A stretch of DNA of 64,000 nt, taken from positions 175,007 to 239,006 of the forward strand of contig SVAO01000001.1 of the NCBI GenBank assembly GCA_015059365.1. Direction: 5' to 3'. Positions 9,066-19,258 of the stretch are shown piece by piece. The DNA is from Bacillota bacterium (GTDB taxonomy: Bacteria > Bacillota_I > Bacilli_A > RF39 > UBA660). A program made the position numbers and the translations under genes. Numbering within the stretch: the stretch's first letter is position 1; each line of letters opens with the position of its first letter. The notes beneath the pieces are model-generated. The model ran no database searches, was not told the DNA's origin, and saw nothing but the letters and a program-made list of their open reading frames with translations.

Positions 9066-11251
9066 TATTTTATTAGCCTTTCTACATCTAATATATTAGG
9101 AATAGAATTAATATCATTCATAAATTTTATTAATTTTTCTTTATCTTCAACTAATATAGTAATATGAAATAAATGATTTTCATTAGTACTAATATTTTTT
9201 ATGCTTTCTACAGTTATATTATTATTTGAAGTTTTAGAAATAATATTGACCAAAACATTATTTTCTTCGCTTGCATGAACTAATATAGTTGTTGGATACT
9301 TCTTACTAGTCTTTTTATTCCAATTTACATCAATAGTTCTTTCTTCTAATTCACTAACATTAGGACATACCATTCTATGAACTGAAATTCCTTTTCCTTT
9401 AGTAATATATCCTACTATTCTATCTCCAGGAATAGGCTTGCAACAAGATGAAATATTTACTTTAATATCATCTATACCCTCTACAATAATATCAGCTTTA
9501 ATAGAGTCTAAATTAACTTCCTTATCAGAAACCTTCTTTAATATTATTTCCTCTTTAGAATCAGTATCAGCAATAATTATATTAATAATTTGATTTGGAG
9601 TAAATTTATTAGAACCAATACCAATATATAATTCATTCATATCTCCGCACTTTGTTTCTTGTAATATTTTATTTATATTTGTATCAGTAAAGAAATCACT
9701 TTGCGAAATTTTCTTTTTTCGCAACTCTTTAGTAAGTATTTCTTCACCTTTTCTTTGATTGTCATCTTTATCAATTCTATTAAAGAACGCCTTTATCTTA
9801 TTTTTAGCCTGGCTTGTTTTAGCCATATTAATCCATTCCCTATTTGGGCCACTAGAATTTTTATTTGTATTAATTTTAATAATATCATTATCTTTTAATT
9901 CATAATCCAAAGGAACAATTATACTATTTACAATTGCACCAACCATTGTATCTCCTACCCGACTATGAACACGATATGCAAAATCTATAGGAGTAGAACC
10001 ACTTGGTAATTCTACAACATCTCCCTTAGGAGTAAATACATAAATTGTATTTTTAAATAAATCTTCTCGAGCAGAATTTACAAATTCTTCTTCGTTAATA
10101 TTTTCTTTTTTTAAATCCATAATTGATTTAAAAAATTGAAGTTTTTGTTCCATATCATTTTGCAAATTAGCATTAACATTACTTCCATGTTCTTTATATG
10201 ACCAATGAGACGCAATACCGTTTTCTGCAACCTGATCCATTTCATAGGTACGAATTTGAATTTCAAATAAATTACTATCTAATCCAAACACTGTAGTATG
10301 AAGAGACTGATACATGTTAGTTTTTGGCATTGCTATATAATCCTTAAACCTTTTTGGCATAGGTTTGAACTTGGAATGGATTATTCCTAAAGCTTGGTAA
10401 CAATCTTGCTCCGTATCAACAAAAACACGAAGTGCTAATAAATCATATATATCGCTAAATCTTTTCCCTTTATCTAATTTTTTATAAATACTAAAGATAC
10501 TTTTAGCACGACCCTTAATCTCATGTTTAATCCCATGATCATTTAAAAGACCACTAACTGCATTTTGCATCTGTATTACAATATTATCACGTTCGCTTTT
10601 AGATTGATTTAGCTTCTCTATTATTGAAAAATACACATCAGGCTTATAATAACGTAAAGATAAATCTTCTAATTCTCCCTTAATTTTATTCATCCCTAAA
10701 CGATGTGCGATAGGAACTAAAATATCAAGAGTTTCTTTAGCTTTTTCCTTTTGAGTTGCTTCAGGAAGCACCCATAAAGTCTGTAAATTATGTAGACGAT
10801 CAGCCAATTTAATAATTATCACTCGAACATCTTCAGAAAGACCTACTATTATCTTGCGATGATTTGCTAAAACAGCTTCATTATCGCCTGTAAATGACAA
10901 TTTATTAATTTTAGTAACTCCTGCTACTAAAGAGGCTATTTCTTCATTAAACTCTTTTTTTATTTCTTGAACAGTACTCTTATCACGTTCTAATATATCA
11001 TGAAGTAAAGCTCCACAAATAGTTTCACAATCTGCTTTTATTTCAGCCAATATAATCGCAACTGTGAGTGGATGAAATATATATGGCTCTCCAGTAAGTC
11101 TTTTTTCTGATTCAAAATGTTTTAGAGAAAACTCATAAGCTTTTTCAATTAAATTTAGTTTTTTATCATCATTTATATATTTAGACACTAAACTTCTTAA
11201 ATCTTCATAAGTTATAATCTTGTTATTCATTTTTTCACTTTCTTTCATCAT
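9065..11251 (-). CDS. relA: RelA/SpoT family (p)ppGpp synthetase/hydrolase
   Basis: HD, synthetase (RFKDYIAMPKTNMYQSLHTTVFG), TGS and ACT domains; KLADRLHNLQTL. Confidence 0.93.
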   Translation of the reverse strand: MMKESEKMNNKIITYEDLRSLVSKYINDDKKLNLIEKAYEFSLKHFESEKRLTGEPYIFHPLTVAIILAEIKADCETICGALLHDILERDKSTVQEIKKEFNEEIASLVAGVTKINKLSFTGDNEAVLANHRKIIVGLSEDVRVIIIKLADRLHNLQTLWVLPEATQKEKAKETLDILVPIAHRLGMNKIKGELEDLSLRYYKPDVYFSIIEKLNQSKSERDNIVIQMQNAVSGLLNDHGIKHEIKGRAKSIFSIYKKLDKGKRFSDIYDLLALRVFVDTEQDCYQALGIIHSKFKPMPKRFKDYIAMPKTNMYQSLHTTVFGLDSNLFEIQIRTYEMDQVAENGIASHWSYKEHGSNVNANLQNDMEQKLQFFKSIMDLKKENINEEEFVNSAREDLFKNTIYVFTPKGDVVELPSGSTPIDFAYRVHSRVGDTMVGAIVNSIIVPLDYELKDNDIIKINTNKNSSGPNREWINMAKTSQAKNKIKAFFNRIDKDDNQRKGEEILTKELRKKKISQSDFFTDTNINKILQETKCGDMNELYIGIGSNKFTPNQIINIIIADTDSKEEIILKKVSDKEVNLDSIKADIIVEGIDDIKVNISSCCKPIPGDRIVGYITKGKGISVHRMVCPNVSELEERTIDVNWNKKTSKKYPTTILVHASEENNVLVNIISKTSNNNITVESIKNISTNENHLFHITILVEDKEKLIKFMNDINSIPNILDVERLIK

Positions 11252-11303
11252 AATAATTATATCACAGTAGTTTTAAAAATATCAATGATACTAAAAAGAA
11301 TGT

Positions 11304-12749
11304 TTATTTATCTTGACTAAGTATTCTAGCCATTTTTACTCCCGCACATGAAGCCATCATAAGACCAGTAGTAAGTCCACCACCATCACCAATTGAATAT
11401 AATCCACTAATATTAGTCATAAAATTTTTATCTAATATAACTTCATTACTATAAAATTTAATCTCTGGTCCATATAAAAGATTATCTGGGTGTGCAAACC
11501 CTTCTACTACTTTATCAATATCTTTAATAAATTGTAATATATCAGTCATCGTTCTATATCCTAAACCATAAGTTAAATCCCCTGGGGTAGCATCTTTTAA
11601 TGTAGGTTTAACTGAATTGTTTTTTAAATCTTCTTCCCAAGTACGTCTTCCACGATAAATATCCCCTAGTCTTTGAACCATTATAGAATTTCCTCCTAAT
11701 CTATTAAGATTTTGAGCTACATTTTCTCCATATTCTATAGGCTTATCAAAAGGGTAAGTAAAATTGTGTGAAACAAGTATTGCTAAATTAGTATTGGTGC
11801 TTTTTTTATCCTTATATGAATGTCCATTTACTAGAGTTAGTCCATTATCATAAACTTCAGCAGATACAAATCCACTAGGATTTTGACAAAATGTTCTTAC
11901 TTTATCACGATATGGGAATGGTCGACCTATAAATTTACCTTCATACATATACTCATTTATTTTTTCCATTATTTTATCAGGAAGTTCATATCTAATTCCA
12001 ATATCTACACTCCCAATTTTTGTATTAATATTATGCTTAACACATATGTTACTTAACCAAGCAGCACCTTTTCTCCCTACCGCTAAAACTACTTTATCGC
12101 TGTATACTTCTTCATCTATATCATCTTTTATTCTATGGATTTTTACACCCTCTATTTTATTATTTTTAACAATCAAGTCTTTAACTTCAGTTTCAAACAT
12201 CATATTAATTTTATGTTTTTGTAGGTAGTCTTCTATCTTGGAATATAATATATGTGCTTTTTCTGTCCCTAAATGTCTTATTGGAAAAGATACTAGATTA
12301 ACATTTTCTTTCATTGCTTTCTTTTGTAACGATTTAATTTCTTCAGCATGGTCAACACCGTGCAATTTTGAATCAGCACCAAAATCTAAATATATTTGAT
12401 CAGTGTAAGAAAGCAAATTATAAATTTCCTCTTGAGACATATATTTTTTAAAATAGCCACCATCATTACCACCTAAATACAAATTACCATCTTGGTCTTT
12501 TGACGATAAATGATATGAATTTAACTTTCCATCTGAAAAAGCACCTGCCCCACTAAATCCACATGTAATGTTACAATAGGGTTTACATTTTACACATTTA
12601 TCCATTTTATCCATAGGACAAACTCTATTTTTTATCGACTTTCCTTGATCTATCAATAATATATTTTTATAATTATTTAATTGAATTAATTCGTAGGCTA
12701 GAAAAACAGCACTAGGTCCCATCCCTACTACTATTAAGTCATATTTCAT
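11304..12749 (-). CDS. FAD-dependent dehydrogenase/oxidoreductase (COG2509-like)
   Basis: MKYDLIVVGMGPSAVFLAYEL dinucleotide-binding start; CGFSGAGAFSDGKLN; C-terminal SIGDGGGLTTGLMMASCAGVKMA. Confidence 0.85.
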   Translation of the reverse strand: MKYDLIVVGMGPSAVFLAYELIQLNNYKNILLIDQGKSIKNRVCPMDKMDKCVKCKPYCNITCGFSGAGAFSDGKLNSYHLSSKDQDGNLYLGGNDGGYFKKYMSQEEIYNLLSYTDQIYLDFGADSKLHGVDHAEEIKSLQKKAMKENVNLVSFPIRHLGTEKAHILYSKIEDYLQKHKINMMFETEVKDLIVKNNKIEGVKIHRIKDDIDEEVYSDKVVLAVGRKGAAWLSNICVKHNINTKIGSVDIGIRYELPDKIMEKINEYMYEGKFIGRPFPYRDKVRTFCQNPSGFVSAEVYDNGLTLVNGHSYKDKKSTNTNLAILVSHNFTYPFDKPIEYGENVAQNLNRLGGNSIMVQRLGDIYRGRRTWEEDLKNNSVKPTLKDATPGDLTYGLGYRTMTDILQFIKDIDKVVEGFAHPDNLLYGPEIKFYSNEVILDKNFMTNISGLYSIGDGGGLTTGLMMASCAGVKMARILSQDK

Positions 12750-12823
12750 AATATCACTACTTTCTAATTTTATTTTATCATTCCTACCAATAATAGTAAA
12801 TAAAAAAGAACGGTAAAACGTTC

Positions 12824-13123
12824 TTATGCACTAACTTTTTCTTCGTAAATACTTACTTGTTTTTTATCTTTTCCGACTCTTTCAAATTTTACATATCCTG
12901 CTACTTTAGCATATAAAGTATCATCAGACCCAATTCCTACATTGTTTCCTGGATAAACTTTAGTTCCACGTTGACGATATAAAATTGATCCTCCTGATAC
13001 ATATTCACCATCAGCAGCTTTTGCTCCTAAACGTTTTGATATTGAATCACGACCGTTTTTAGTAGATCCTTGACCTTTTTTATGAGCAAATAATTGAATA
13101 TTTAAATGCATTAATTTTAACAT
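12824..13123 (-). CDS. rpmA: 50S ribosomal protein L27 with N-terminal extension
   Basis: [43 protein letters not shown]; start chosen at ATG (13121-13123) after GGAGGTGC rather than the upstream GTG of the track ORF. Confidence 0.96.
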   Translation of the reverse strand: MLKLMHLNIQLFAHKKGQGSTKNGRDSISKRLGAKAADGEYVSGGSILYRQRGTKVYPGNNVGIGSDDTLYAKVAGYVKFERVGKDKKQVSIYEEKVSA

Positions 13124-13136
13124 AAAGAGCACCTCC

Positions 13137-13442
13137 TTATTTTATAATTTTAATATAGTTTTTATAATCGTTAGCAAGTTCACTTAATAAGTCAATCATA
13201 TTTAAAATTAAAATATCTATAAACTCATTATGACTTATTATTTCAACCTTTAATAATCCATCAGATTCTTCATACAAAATTGCATTACTGTCTAATCTAA
13301 TAATCGCATTAACTGTAGTAATACAAATACTAGAAACTGATGCACACACGATATCACTACCAGCTTCACTATAACCAGCATGACCAGTTACATTTATACT
13401 TTTAATAATATCATTTTCATAATTAACTTTGATTTTTATCAT
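13137..13442 (-). CDS. prp: ribosomal-processing cysteine protease Prp
   Basis: [28 protein letters not shown] catalytic His/Cys motif; between rplU and rpmA. Confidence 0.93.
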   Translation of the reverse strand: MIKIKVNYENDIIKSINVTGHAGYSEAGSDIVCASVSSICITTVNAIIRLDSNAILYEESDGLLKVEIISHNEFIDILILNMIDLLSELANDYKNYIKIIK

Positions 13443-13447
13443 ATTAA

Positions 13448-13744
13448 TTACTTAATAGTTTTAATTTCTACTTTAGTATAAGGTTGACGGTGTCCTTGTG
13501 TTCTACGATAATTTTTCTTTTGGTTGTATTTAAACACTTTAACTTTTTTCGCTTTTCCATGTTTAACTACTTCTCCTTCAACTAAAACTTTAGTTAAATA
13601 AGGATGACCAGTTACTCCATTAGCCATTAACACTTTATCAAACTTAACTTTTTCACCTGGAGCTGCATCAATTTTTTCTACGTAAAGAACAGTTCCTTCT
13701 TCAACATAATATTGTTTTCCTCCAGTTTCAATAATAGCTTTCAT
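13448..13744 (-). CDS. rplU: 50S ribosomal protein L21
   Basis: [17 protein letters not shown]...[27 protein letters not shown]. Confidence 0.97.
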   Translation of the reverse strand: MKAIIETGGKQYYVEEGTVLYVEKIDAAPGEKVKFDKVLMANGVTGHPYLTKVLVEGEVVKHGKAKKVKVFKYNQKKNYRRTQGHRQPYTKVEIKTIK

Positions 13745-13746
13745 AT

Positions 13747-13840
13747 TTACCTCCTTTATTTCTAAGACTCGCCATTAAGGTGCTTACGCTTTAAACCTTT
13801 TTCTGTGCGGTTGTAGAGTGAGGCTCTACACACTTAAAGA
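13747..13840 (-). promoter_or_regulatory. L21 ribosomal protein leader (structured 5' UTR)
   Basis: Structured ~90 nt 5' UTR (GTGTAGAGCCTCACTCTACAACCGCACAGAAAAAGG...GGCGAGTCTTAGAAAT) immediately upstream of rplU; position and motif resemble the Bacillota L21 leader. Confidence 0.6.
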
Positions 13841-13842
13841 TT

Positions 13843-14616
13843 CTACCATATTTTTCGTTCTAAGTCAAACCTTTTTCTAATAATTTCACGCTCTGTATAA
13901 GGTTTTTTATTTATTATAAAAATATGTTTATAATCACGATACATTTTTCCAAAATTAATTCCATGTATATATTTAAATTTTTTTATTCCTATATCTTCAA
14001 TATAACGTTCTAATAAAAATTTATTAAATAGATAATTTATGTTTTTTATTTCACATAGCGTTTTAAATACTAATAAAACCATTGTTAGAAATAAAATAAG
14101 ATTCCATTCAGTATAAAAAATAATTATTAAAAATATAAAAGAAATAATAATAGAAAAATAATTAGTTAAATATAGTCCCAACTTAAATGGAAATATTTTA
14201 TTTAAAAACAAATTTAATAATTTTGAACCATCAAGTGGAACTATAGGTAATAAATTAAATATCAATAAATTATAATGAATACTTCTTATGTCAACATATT
14301 TACAAATTAAAACATAATAAATTATTTGAAAAATTGGTCCTGCGATACAAACAATAACTTCTTCTATTATAGGTAGGTTTATTCGTTCCTTGAAAATAGT
14401 TAACCCACCAAATGGCATAATCATTATCTTTTCTATTTTCCATTTAAATAATATTCCAAACAATATATGTCCTAATTCATGAAATAAAATAATAGAAATA
14501 AAAACAAGAAAAGATTTTATTCTTCCTGTCAACAATGAAATAATGATTACAAAATAAAAAAATGGATGAAATTTGACTAATCTAAATATATTTCTTATGA
14601 TCAAGTATTTCCCCAT
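13843..14616 (-). CDS. spoIVFB: SpoIVFB-like M50 site-2 metalloprotease
   Basis: LFHELGHILFG (HExxH) and NLLPIVPLDGSKLLNL; order spoIVFA-spoIVFB-rplU-prp-rpmA as in Bacillus. Confidence 0.85.
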   Translation of the reverse strand: MGKYLIIRNIFRLVKFHPFFYFVIIISLLTGRIKSFLVFISIILFHELGHILFGILFKWKIEKIMIMPFGGLTIFKERINLPIIEEVIVCIAGPIFQIIYYVLICKYVDIRSIHYNLLIFNLLPIVPLDGSKLLNLFLNKIFPFKLGLYLTNYFSIIISFIFLIIIFYTEWNLILFLTMVLLVFKTLCEIKNINYLFNKFLLERYIEDIGIKKFKYIHGINFGKMYRDYKHIFIINKKPYTEREIIRKRFDLERKIW

Positions 14617-15145
14617 CTTTCTTAAACACTAAATATAATTCATTTGAAATAACTTCACCCAATAGTTGTCCTTGTTCTATATAATCATACATATTTACCG
14701 CTAAGTTATCTATATTGCTATACCAAACATCTATTCCGTTGGATTGTTGAATTATAATAGTATTACCATAATTTTCTTTTTCTCCTATAAACACGACTAA
14801 CCCACTATCTAATGATGGAACTAAATAATTTTCTGTTACCACAAGTTTTACTCCATCTAAATATTTGTGTTGTTCTTCATATTGCAATGCCTCATTAAAT
14901 ACTGTGGTAGTTTGTTTTTCAAATAAATCACTAAATGGAAGTGGTGAACCTGCATATTTCTCATATATTGAGTTAATTGTTGCAAAAGAAATATTATTTT
15001 CATAAACTTTTTGATAAAATTGTTGCTTTATATCAGGTTTGGCCTTTAAAAGTATCAACGTTGATAACATTATAATAATTGATATACAAATTTTGCTAAT
15101 TTGTTTAAACCAAAAATTATTTTTTCTCATCTTCTCACCTACCAC
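14582..15145 (-). CDS. spoIVFA: SpoIVFA-like protein (degenerate M23 domain)
   Basis: Single TM; KVYENNISFATINSIYEKYAGSPLPF; M23-like GNTIIIQQSNGIDVWYSNIDNLAV; upstream of and overlapping spoIVFB. Confidence 0.8.
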   Translation of the reverse strand: MVGEKMRKNNFWFKQISKICISIIIMLSTLILLKAKPDIKQQFYQKVYENNISFATINSIYEKYAGSPLPFSDLFEKQTTTVFNEALQYEEQHKYLDGVKLVVTENYLVPSLDSGLVVFIGEKENYGNTIIIQQSNGIDVWYSNIDNLAVNMYDYIEQGQLLGEVISNELYLVFKKDGEILDHKKYI

Positions 15146-15233
15146 AAATTATGCTGAAAACGTCTTTTTTAGAACTCTTAAAAAACACAAAAAAACAACC
15201 GATTGTACTTTATGTTAATCAGTTGTTTATATA

Positions 15234-16898
15234 TTATTTAATGTAACCGCTAAACTTTGAAAATCTATTTCTTATTCTTTCAACACCTAATAATTTTAAT
15301 ATTTCATAAAGATCTGGTGTCATAGTAAGAGAAGTTGTTGCTACTCTAATAAACTCACAAACATCTCCAACGTGTCCTAAATATTGCTCTGGATTTTCTT
15401 TATATTGTTTTACTTCTTCTGCAAAACCATATTTACCTGCTAAAGATTTAATTTTATTATACCATTCATCTTTAGTATCATTTTCATCATAATAATTGTT
15501 GATATAATCATTTAAGATTTCAACATTATAATAATCTTTAACTTCTATATTTTGATATACAGATTGTTCTTTTTCAAATAATTCATCAAACATATACCAA
15601 ATTTCTTTTTTAATATCTGAATAGCAAGAATAATCTTTACGTGGTTTCTTTTGTTCTCTTTCAATATTAAAAATATTTATACAATAGTCTTTATATTTAG
15701 TAAGTAAATCATATAATTCTTGGTCAAATTCACTAGCCCATTTTAATGAACTTTCATATACACTAGTAGCTTTTAGTCTGCTGATATAATTTTTAGAAAT
15801 GTTTAATAGTTTATCAATGTCAAAAAGTGTCCCACTTGCACTAATTTTTTTGAAATCTAATTTAAAATCATCAATTGTTTTATCTTTATTAGCATCATAC
15901 CAAGATTCAAAATTAGAATTAGCGATAGTAGTTAAATAAAGCTTTACAGCTTCTATTGGAATACCTTTTTCATGATAATAACTTACTGCAGCTTCTGGAT
16001 CTTTTCTTTTACTTAGTTTTCTTCTAGAACCGGTTTCATCAATTTTCATAACAAGTCCTAAATGAGCATACCTAGGAGCTTTAAAACCGAATTTTCTAAA
16101 TAATTCTATGTGTAATGGTGTTGAGGGCATCCATTCTTCTCCACGCAAAACATGAGTAGTACGCATTAGGTGATCATCAACCACATGAGCAAAATGATAT
16201 ACAGGTATTCCATCACTCTTAATCAACACGTGATCTATATCGTTTTCTGGAAAATCTATTTTACCACGTACACAATCATTAACAGTTACTTTTTTATTAA
16301 AATCTCCAGTGGATTTAATTCTTAAAACATAAGGTTCTCCATTATTTATTTTTTCAATTCTTTCCTCATTTGTTAAAAATCTACATTTAGCATGTTTACC
16401 ATAGTAACCAATTCTTTCTTTATTTGCTTCTTGTCTTTCTCTTATTTCTTCAATATCTTCACTGCTGCAAAAACAAGGATATGCATAATCATTTTCAACC
16501 AAGAATTTAGCAAAAGTATTATAAATATCTATTCGCTTAGATTGAATATATGGACCGTAAGAACCTTTTTCTTCAGTTTCGGATATTGCACCTTCATCTA
16601 TTGTGATATCAAAATTACGAAGATCATCAATAATCCCTTGTATCCCGTTTTCAACACTACGTTTTTGATCGGTATCTTCAATTCTTAAGAAGAAAACCCC
16701 GTCTGTATCTTTTGGCATCTTACTTTCAATAAATGCGGTAAGTAAACTACCCATGTGTACAAAGCCTGTAGGGCTTGGTGCAAATCTAGATACAATGGCC
16801 CCTTCTTTTAAATTTCTTTCTGGATATATTTTTTCATAATCCTCAATCGTCTTTGTTACATTAGGATACATAACATTTGCTAAATCTTTATTTGTCAT
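15234..16898 (-). CDS. gltX: glutamyl-tRNA synthetase (long clostridial-type GluRS)
   Basis: VSRFAPSPTGFVHMGSLLTAFI (HIGH region), RRKLSKRKDPEAAVSYY (KMSKS region). Track ORF to 16958 runs into a tRNA; start taken at MTNKDLAN (MNGRDLM... slightly upstream also possible). Confidence 0.92.
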   Translation of the reverse strand: MTNKDLANVMYPNVTKTIEDYEKIYPERNLKEGAIVSRFAPSPTGFVHMGSLLTAFIESKMPKDTDGVFFLRIEDTDQKRSVENGIQGIIDDLRNFDITIDEGAISETEEKGSYGPYIQSKRIDIYNTFAKFLVENDYAYPCFCSSEDIEEIRERQEANKERIGYYGKHAKCRFLTNEERIEKINNGEPYVLRIKSTGDFNKKVTVNDCVRGKIDFPENDIDHVLIKSDGIPVYHFAHVVDDHLMRTTHVLRGEEWMPSTPLHIELFRKFGFKAPRYAHLGLVMKIDETGSRRKLSKRKDPEAAVSYYHEKGIPIEAVKLYLTTIANSNFESWYDANKDKTIDDFKLDFKKISASGTLFDIDKLLNISKNYISRLKATSVYESSLKWASEFDQELYDLLTKYKDYCINIFNIEREQKKPRKDYSCYSDIKKEIWYMFDELFEKEQSVYQNIEVKDYYNVEILNDYINNYYDENDTKDEWYNKIKSLAGKYGFAEEVKQYKENPEQYLGHVGDVCEFIRVATTSLTMTPDLYEILKLLGVERIRNRFSKFSGYIK

Positions 16899-16926
16899 TA
16901 AATCACGTCCATTCATAAAAATAAAA

Positions 16927-17001
16927 TGGTTGCCCAGGAAGGATTCGAACCTACGCATGTCGGAGTCAGAGTCCGATGCCTTACCGCTTGGCTACTGGGC
17001 A
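16927..17001 (-). tRNA. tRNA-Gln (CTG)
   Basis: Minus strand TGCCCAGTAGCCAAGCGGTAAGGCATCGGACTCTGACTCCGA...GGTTCGAATCC...CTGGGCAACCA; anticodon loop CTCTGAC. Confidence 0.92.
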
Positions 17002-17103
17002 GTACCTATCTAATTATAACATATCTAATTTATTTTGAAAAATATTTTTACTAATTTTATTAAATTTAAGACAAATAAAAAAAGATTGACAGCGTCGATC
17101 TTT

Positions 17104-18048
17104 TTATCCCTTATATAATCCACCATTAATATGCATTACTTGACCTGTTACATATGATGAATCTTTACTTGCTAAATACACAAATAATGGTGCTATTTCA
17201 TAAGTTTCCCCTGCTCTTTTCATTGGTGCATCTGCACCTAAAGTTGGTATTTTTTCCTTTTCCCAACATGCAGGCTGAAGTGCCGTCCAAAAATATCCTG
17301 GAGCTACGGCATTTACTCTTATATTTTTATCTGCAAGATTTGTAGATAACGATCTAGTAAAACCAACAATTGCCCCTTTACTAGTTACATAATCTATAAG
17401 TTCTGGCTCTCCATAAAATGTTGTAACTGAACTAACATTAATTATAGATGCCCCTGGACACATATATTTTAAGCAAGCCTTTGTTAAATAAAATATCGAA
17501 TACATATTAGTCTTCATTGTATAATCAAATTGTTCATCACTTATATCAAGTAAACTCTTTTGTTGAAATTGAACACCTGCATTATTAACTAAAATATCAA
17601 TTCTACCAAATTTATTCATTGTCTCATTTGCTATATATTCACAAAAGCAACTATCTTTAACATCACCCTTTAAAAGTAAACATGTTCCTCCTAATGAATT
17701 AATGTAGTCCCTAGTTTCGTAAGCATCTTTATCTTCATTTAAATAAACAATAACTACTTTGCACCCTTCTTTTATATATGCAATTGCAACAGCTCTACCT
17801 ATTCCTGAATCTCCTCCCGTTATAACTGCTACCTTATCTTTTAATTTCATTGACCCAATATAACTAGGATCATCAAATATTGGTCTAGGTACCATCAAAT
17901 ACTCCATTCCTGGCTGAACATCCTGTTCCTGTGGTGGAAATTGTACTTTGAATTTGTTACATTTATATCCGTAACCATTTTCATCTATATATTTTAATCC
18001 ATAATCATCTTGCCCATTATTATTAGAATAATAAAATTTATAATCCAT
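17104..18048 (-). CDS. SDR family oxidoreductase
   Basis: AVITGGDSGIGRAVAIAY; LVNNAGVQ; IINVSSVTTFYG...YVTSKGAIVGFTRSL. Confidence 0.92.
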   Translation of the reverse strand: MDYKFYYSNNNGQDDYGLKYIDENGYGYKCNKFKVQFPPQEQDVQPGMEYLMVPRPIFDDPSYIGSMKLKDKVAVITGGDSGIGRAVAIAYIKEGCKVVIVYLNEDKDAYETRDYINSLGGTCLLLKGDVKDSCFCEYIANETMNKFGRIDILVNNAGVQFQQKSLLDISDEQFDYTMKTNMYSIFYLTKACLKYMCPGASIINVSSVTTFYGEPELIDYVTSKGAIVGFTRSLSTNLADKNIRVNAVAPGYFWTALQPACWEKEKIPTLGADAPMKRAGETYEIAPLFVYLASKDSSYVTGQVMHINGGLYKG

Positions 18049-18104
18049 ATACTCACCAATTTATTATATTCAATATATAAAAAAAGAATGGGTATTCACC
18101 CATT

Positions 18105-18542
18105 TTATAAAAACGTCTTTAATTTTTCAACAGCATCTTCCTGCATATCAACGTATTCTTGAACTAAAGCATGTATTTTTTCATCAGTATCTTTATGATT
18201 TAATAGCTTCCTGCCTTCAATAATTCCCATATTTGTACCTTGTAATAATAACTCTGCAATCTTAGAGGTACTTTGATCTGTAAGTGTTTTCATTTCAATA
18301 CCATACCACGTCATTGCTTTATTCACAACGCCAGTTTCATGAGGATGTGCATCACTATACTCGTGATATATATTATTGATTTTATCTGTTATTTCATTAT
18401 ATTTTTCGTATTGACGATTTAATTCTTTTTTTAAACCATCATCTTCTACCTTCCCAATAATAAAGTCAATCGCATCTTTACCCATGCAGGCACCTTTATT
18501 TAATTCATCTAATACATTTACTTTTTCATTATTTTCTTGCAT
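18105..18542 (-). CDS. ferritin-like/DUF2383-type helical protein
   Basis: All-helical 145 aa with ALNELN-like start (VLDELNKGACMGKDAIDFI); weak family recognition. Confidence 0.45.
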   Translation of the reverse strand: MQENNEKVNVLDELNKGACMGKDAIDFIIGKVEDDGLKKELNRQYEKYNEITDKINNIYHEYSDAHPHETGVVNKAMTWYGIEMKTLTDQSTSKIAELLLQGTNMGIIEGRKLLNHKDTDEKIHALVQEYVDMQEDAVEKLKTFL

Positions 18543-18595
18543 AAATTTCCTCCATATATATAATGTTTCATTTCAAGAAATTTATACAATACACA

Positions 18596-19243
18596 TTAAT
18601 TCTTTTTTCTCATTTCTAACTTTTTCTGATAAGCATACTCTTGTATATAAATTTGATTATCATCAATATCGTAATCCTGAAAACTGTTATACATGTCCAT
18701 AAATAGCGTATTAAAAGGTTTATGGCCACTACGACTATTTCTGATTCTAACACTGTGTCTATTAGAAAACTCCTTTGGACTGCATTGCAATTGAATTAAA
18801 AATTCATCTTCATCTTTTTTTATTATTCTTAAAACATTAGCATCATCATAATTAGTATCATCACAATGCCATTCTACAATCCCATTATTAAATAACCTAT
18901 TAGGATTATTCTGTTCTCTTATATATACATTTTTATTATAAAGTTCAATGCCTCTTTTATATCTATTAAATTGTTCTATATTTTCACAAAGTCCAATAGT
19001 TTGTTCATCCAAGCGACTTACTTCACATTTTTTTATCCTATCATAAAGTTCCTCAAACAAAAGATATACTCGGTAATTTTCTTTTGTCACAGGAAATTCA
19101 CAAATTTCTTGTAAATTATCAATATCATATAAAGACCAATATAAATCTAAATTACCACTAAAAATAATTTTTAATCTTTTGCTTCCCTTAACTAAAACAA
19201 TATCATAAAGTCCAAACTCATTTTTTATCTTTTTTACTTCCAT
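18596..19243 (-). CDS. hypothetical protein
   Basis: ORF track, 215 aa, no recognised domain. Confidence 0.5.
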   Translation of the reverse strand: MEVKKIKNEFGLYDIVLVKGSKRLKIIFSGNLDLYWSLYDIDNLQEICEFPVTKENYRVYLLFEELYDRIKKCEVSRLDEQTIGLCENIEQFNRYKRGIELYNKNVYIREQNNPNRLFNNGIVEWHCDDTNYDDANVLRIIKKDEDEFLIQLQCSPKEFSNRHSVRIRNSRSGHKPFNTLFMDMYNSFQDYDIDDNQIYIQEYAYQKKLEMRKKN

Positions 19244-19258
19244 ATGTCCCCCAATATT

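Noticed and set aside
16899-16958. Upstream start of the gltX ORF (MRRFESFLGNHFIF...)
   Set aside because: The extension is translated from the antisense-free body of tRNA-Gln and has no RBS support.
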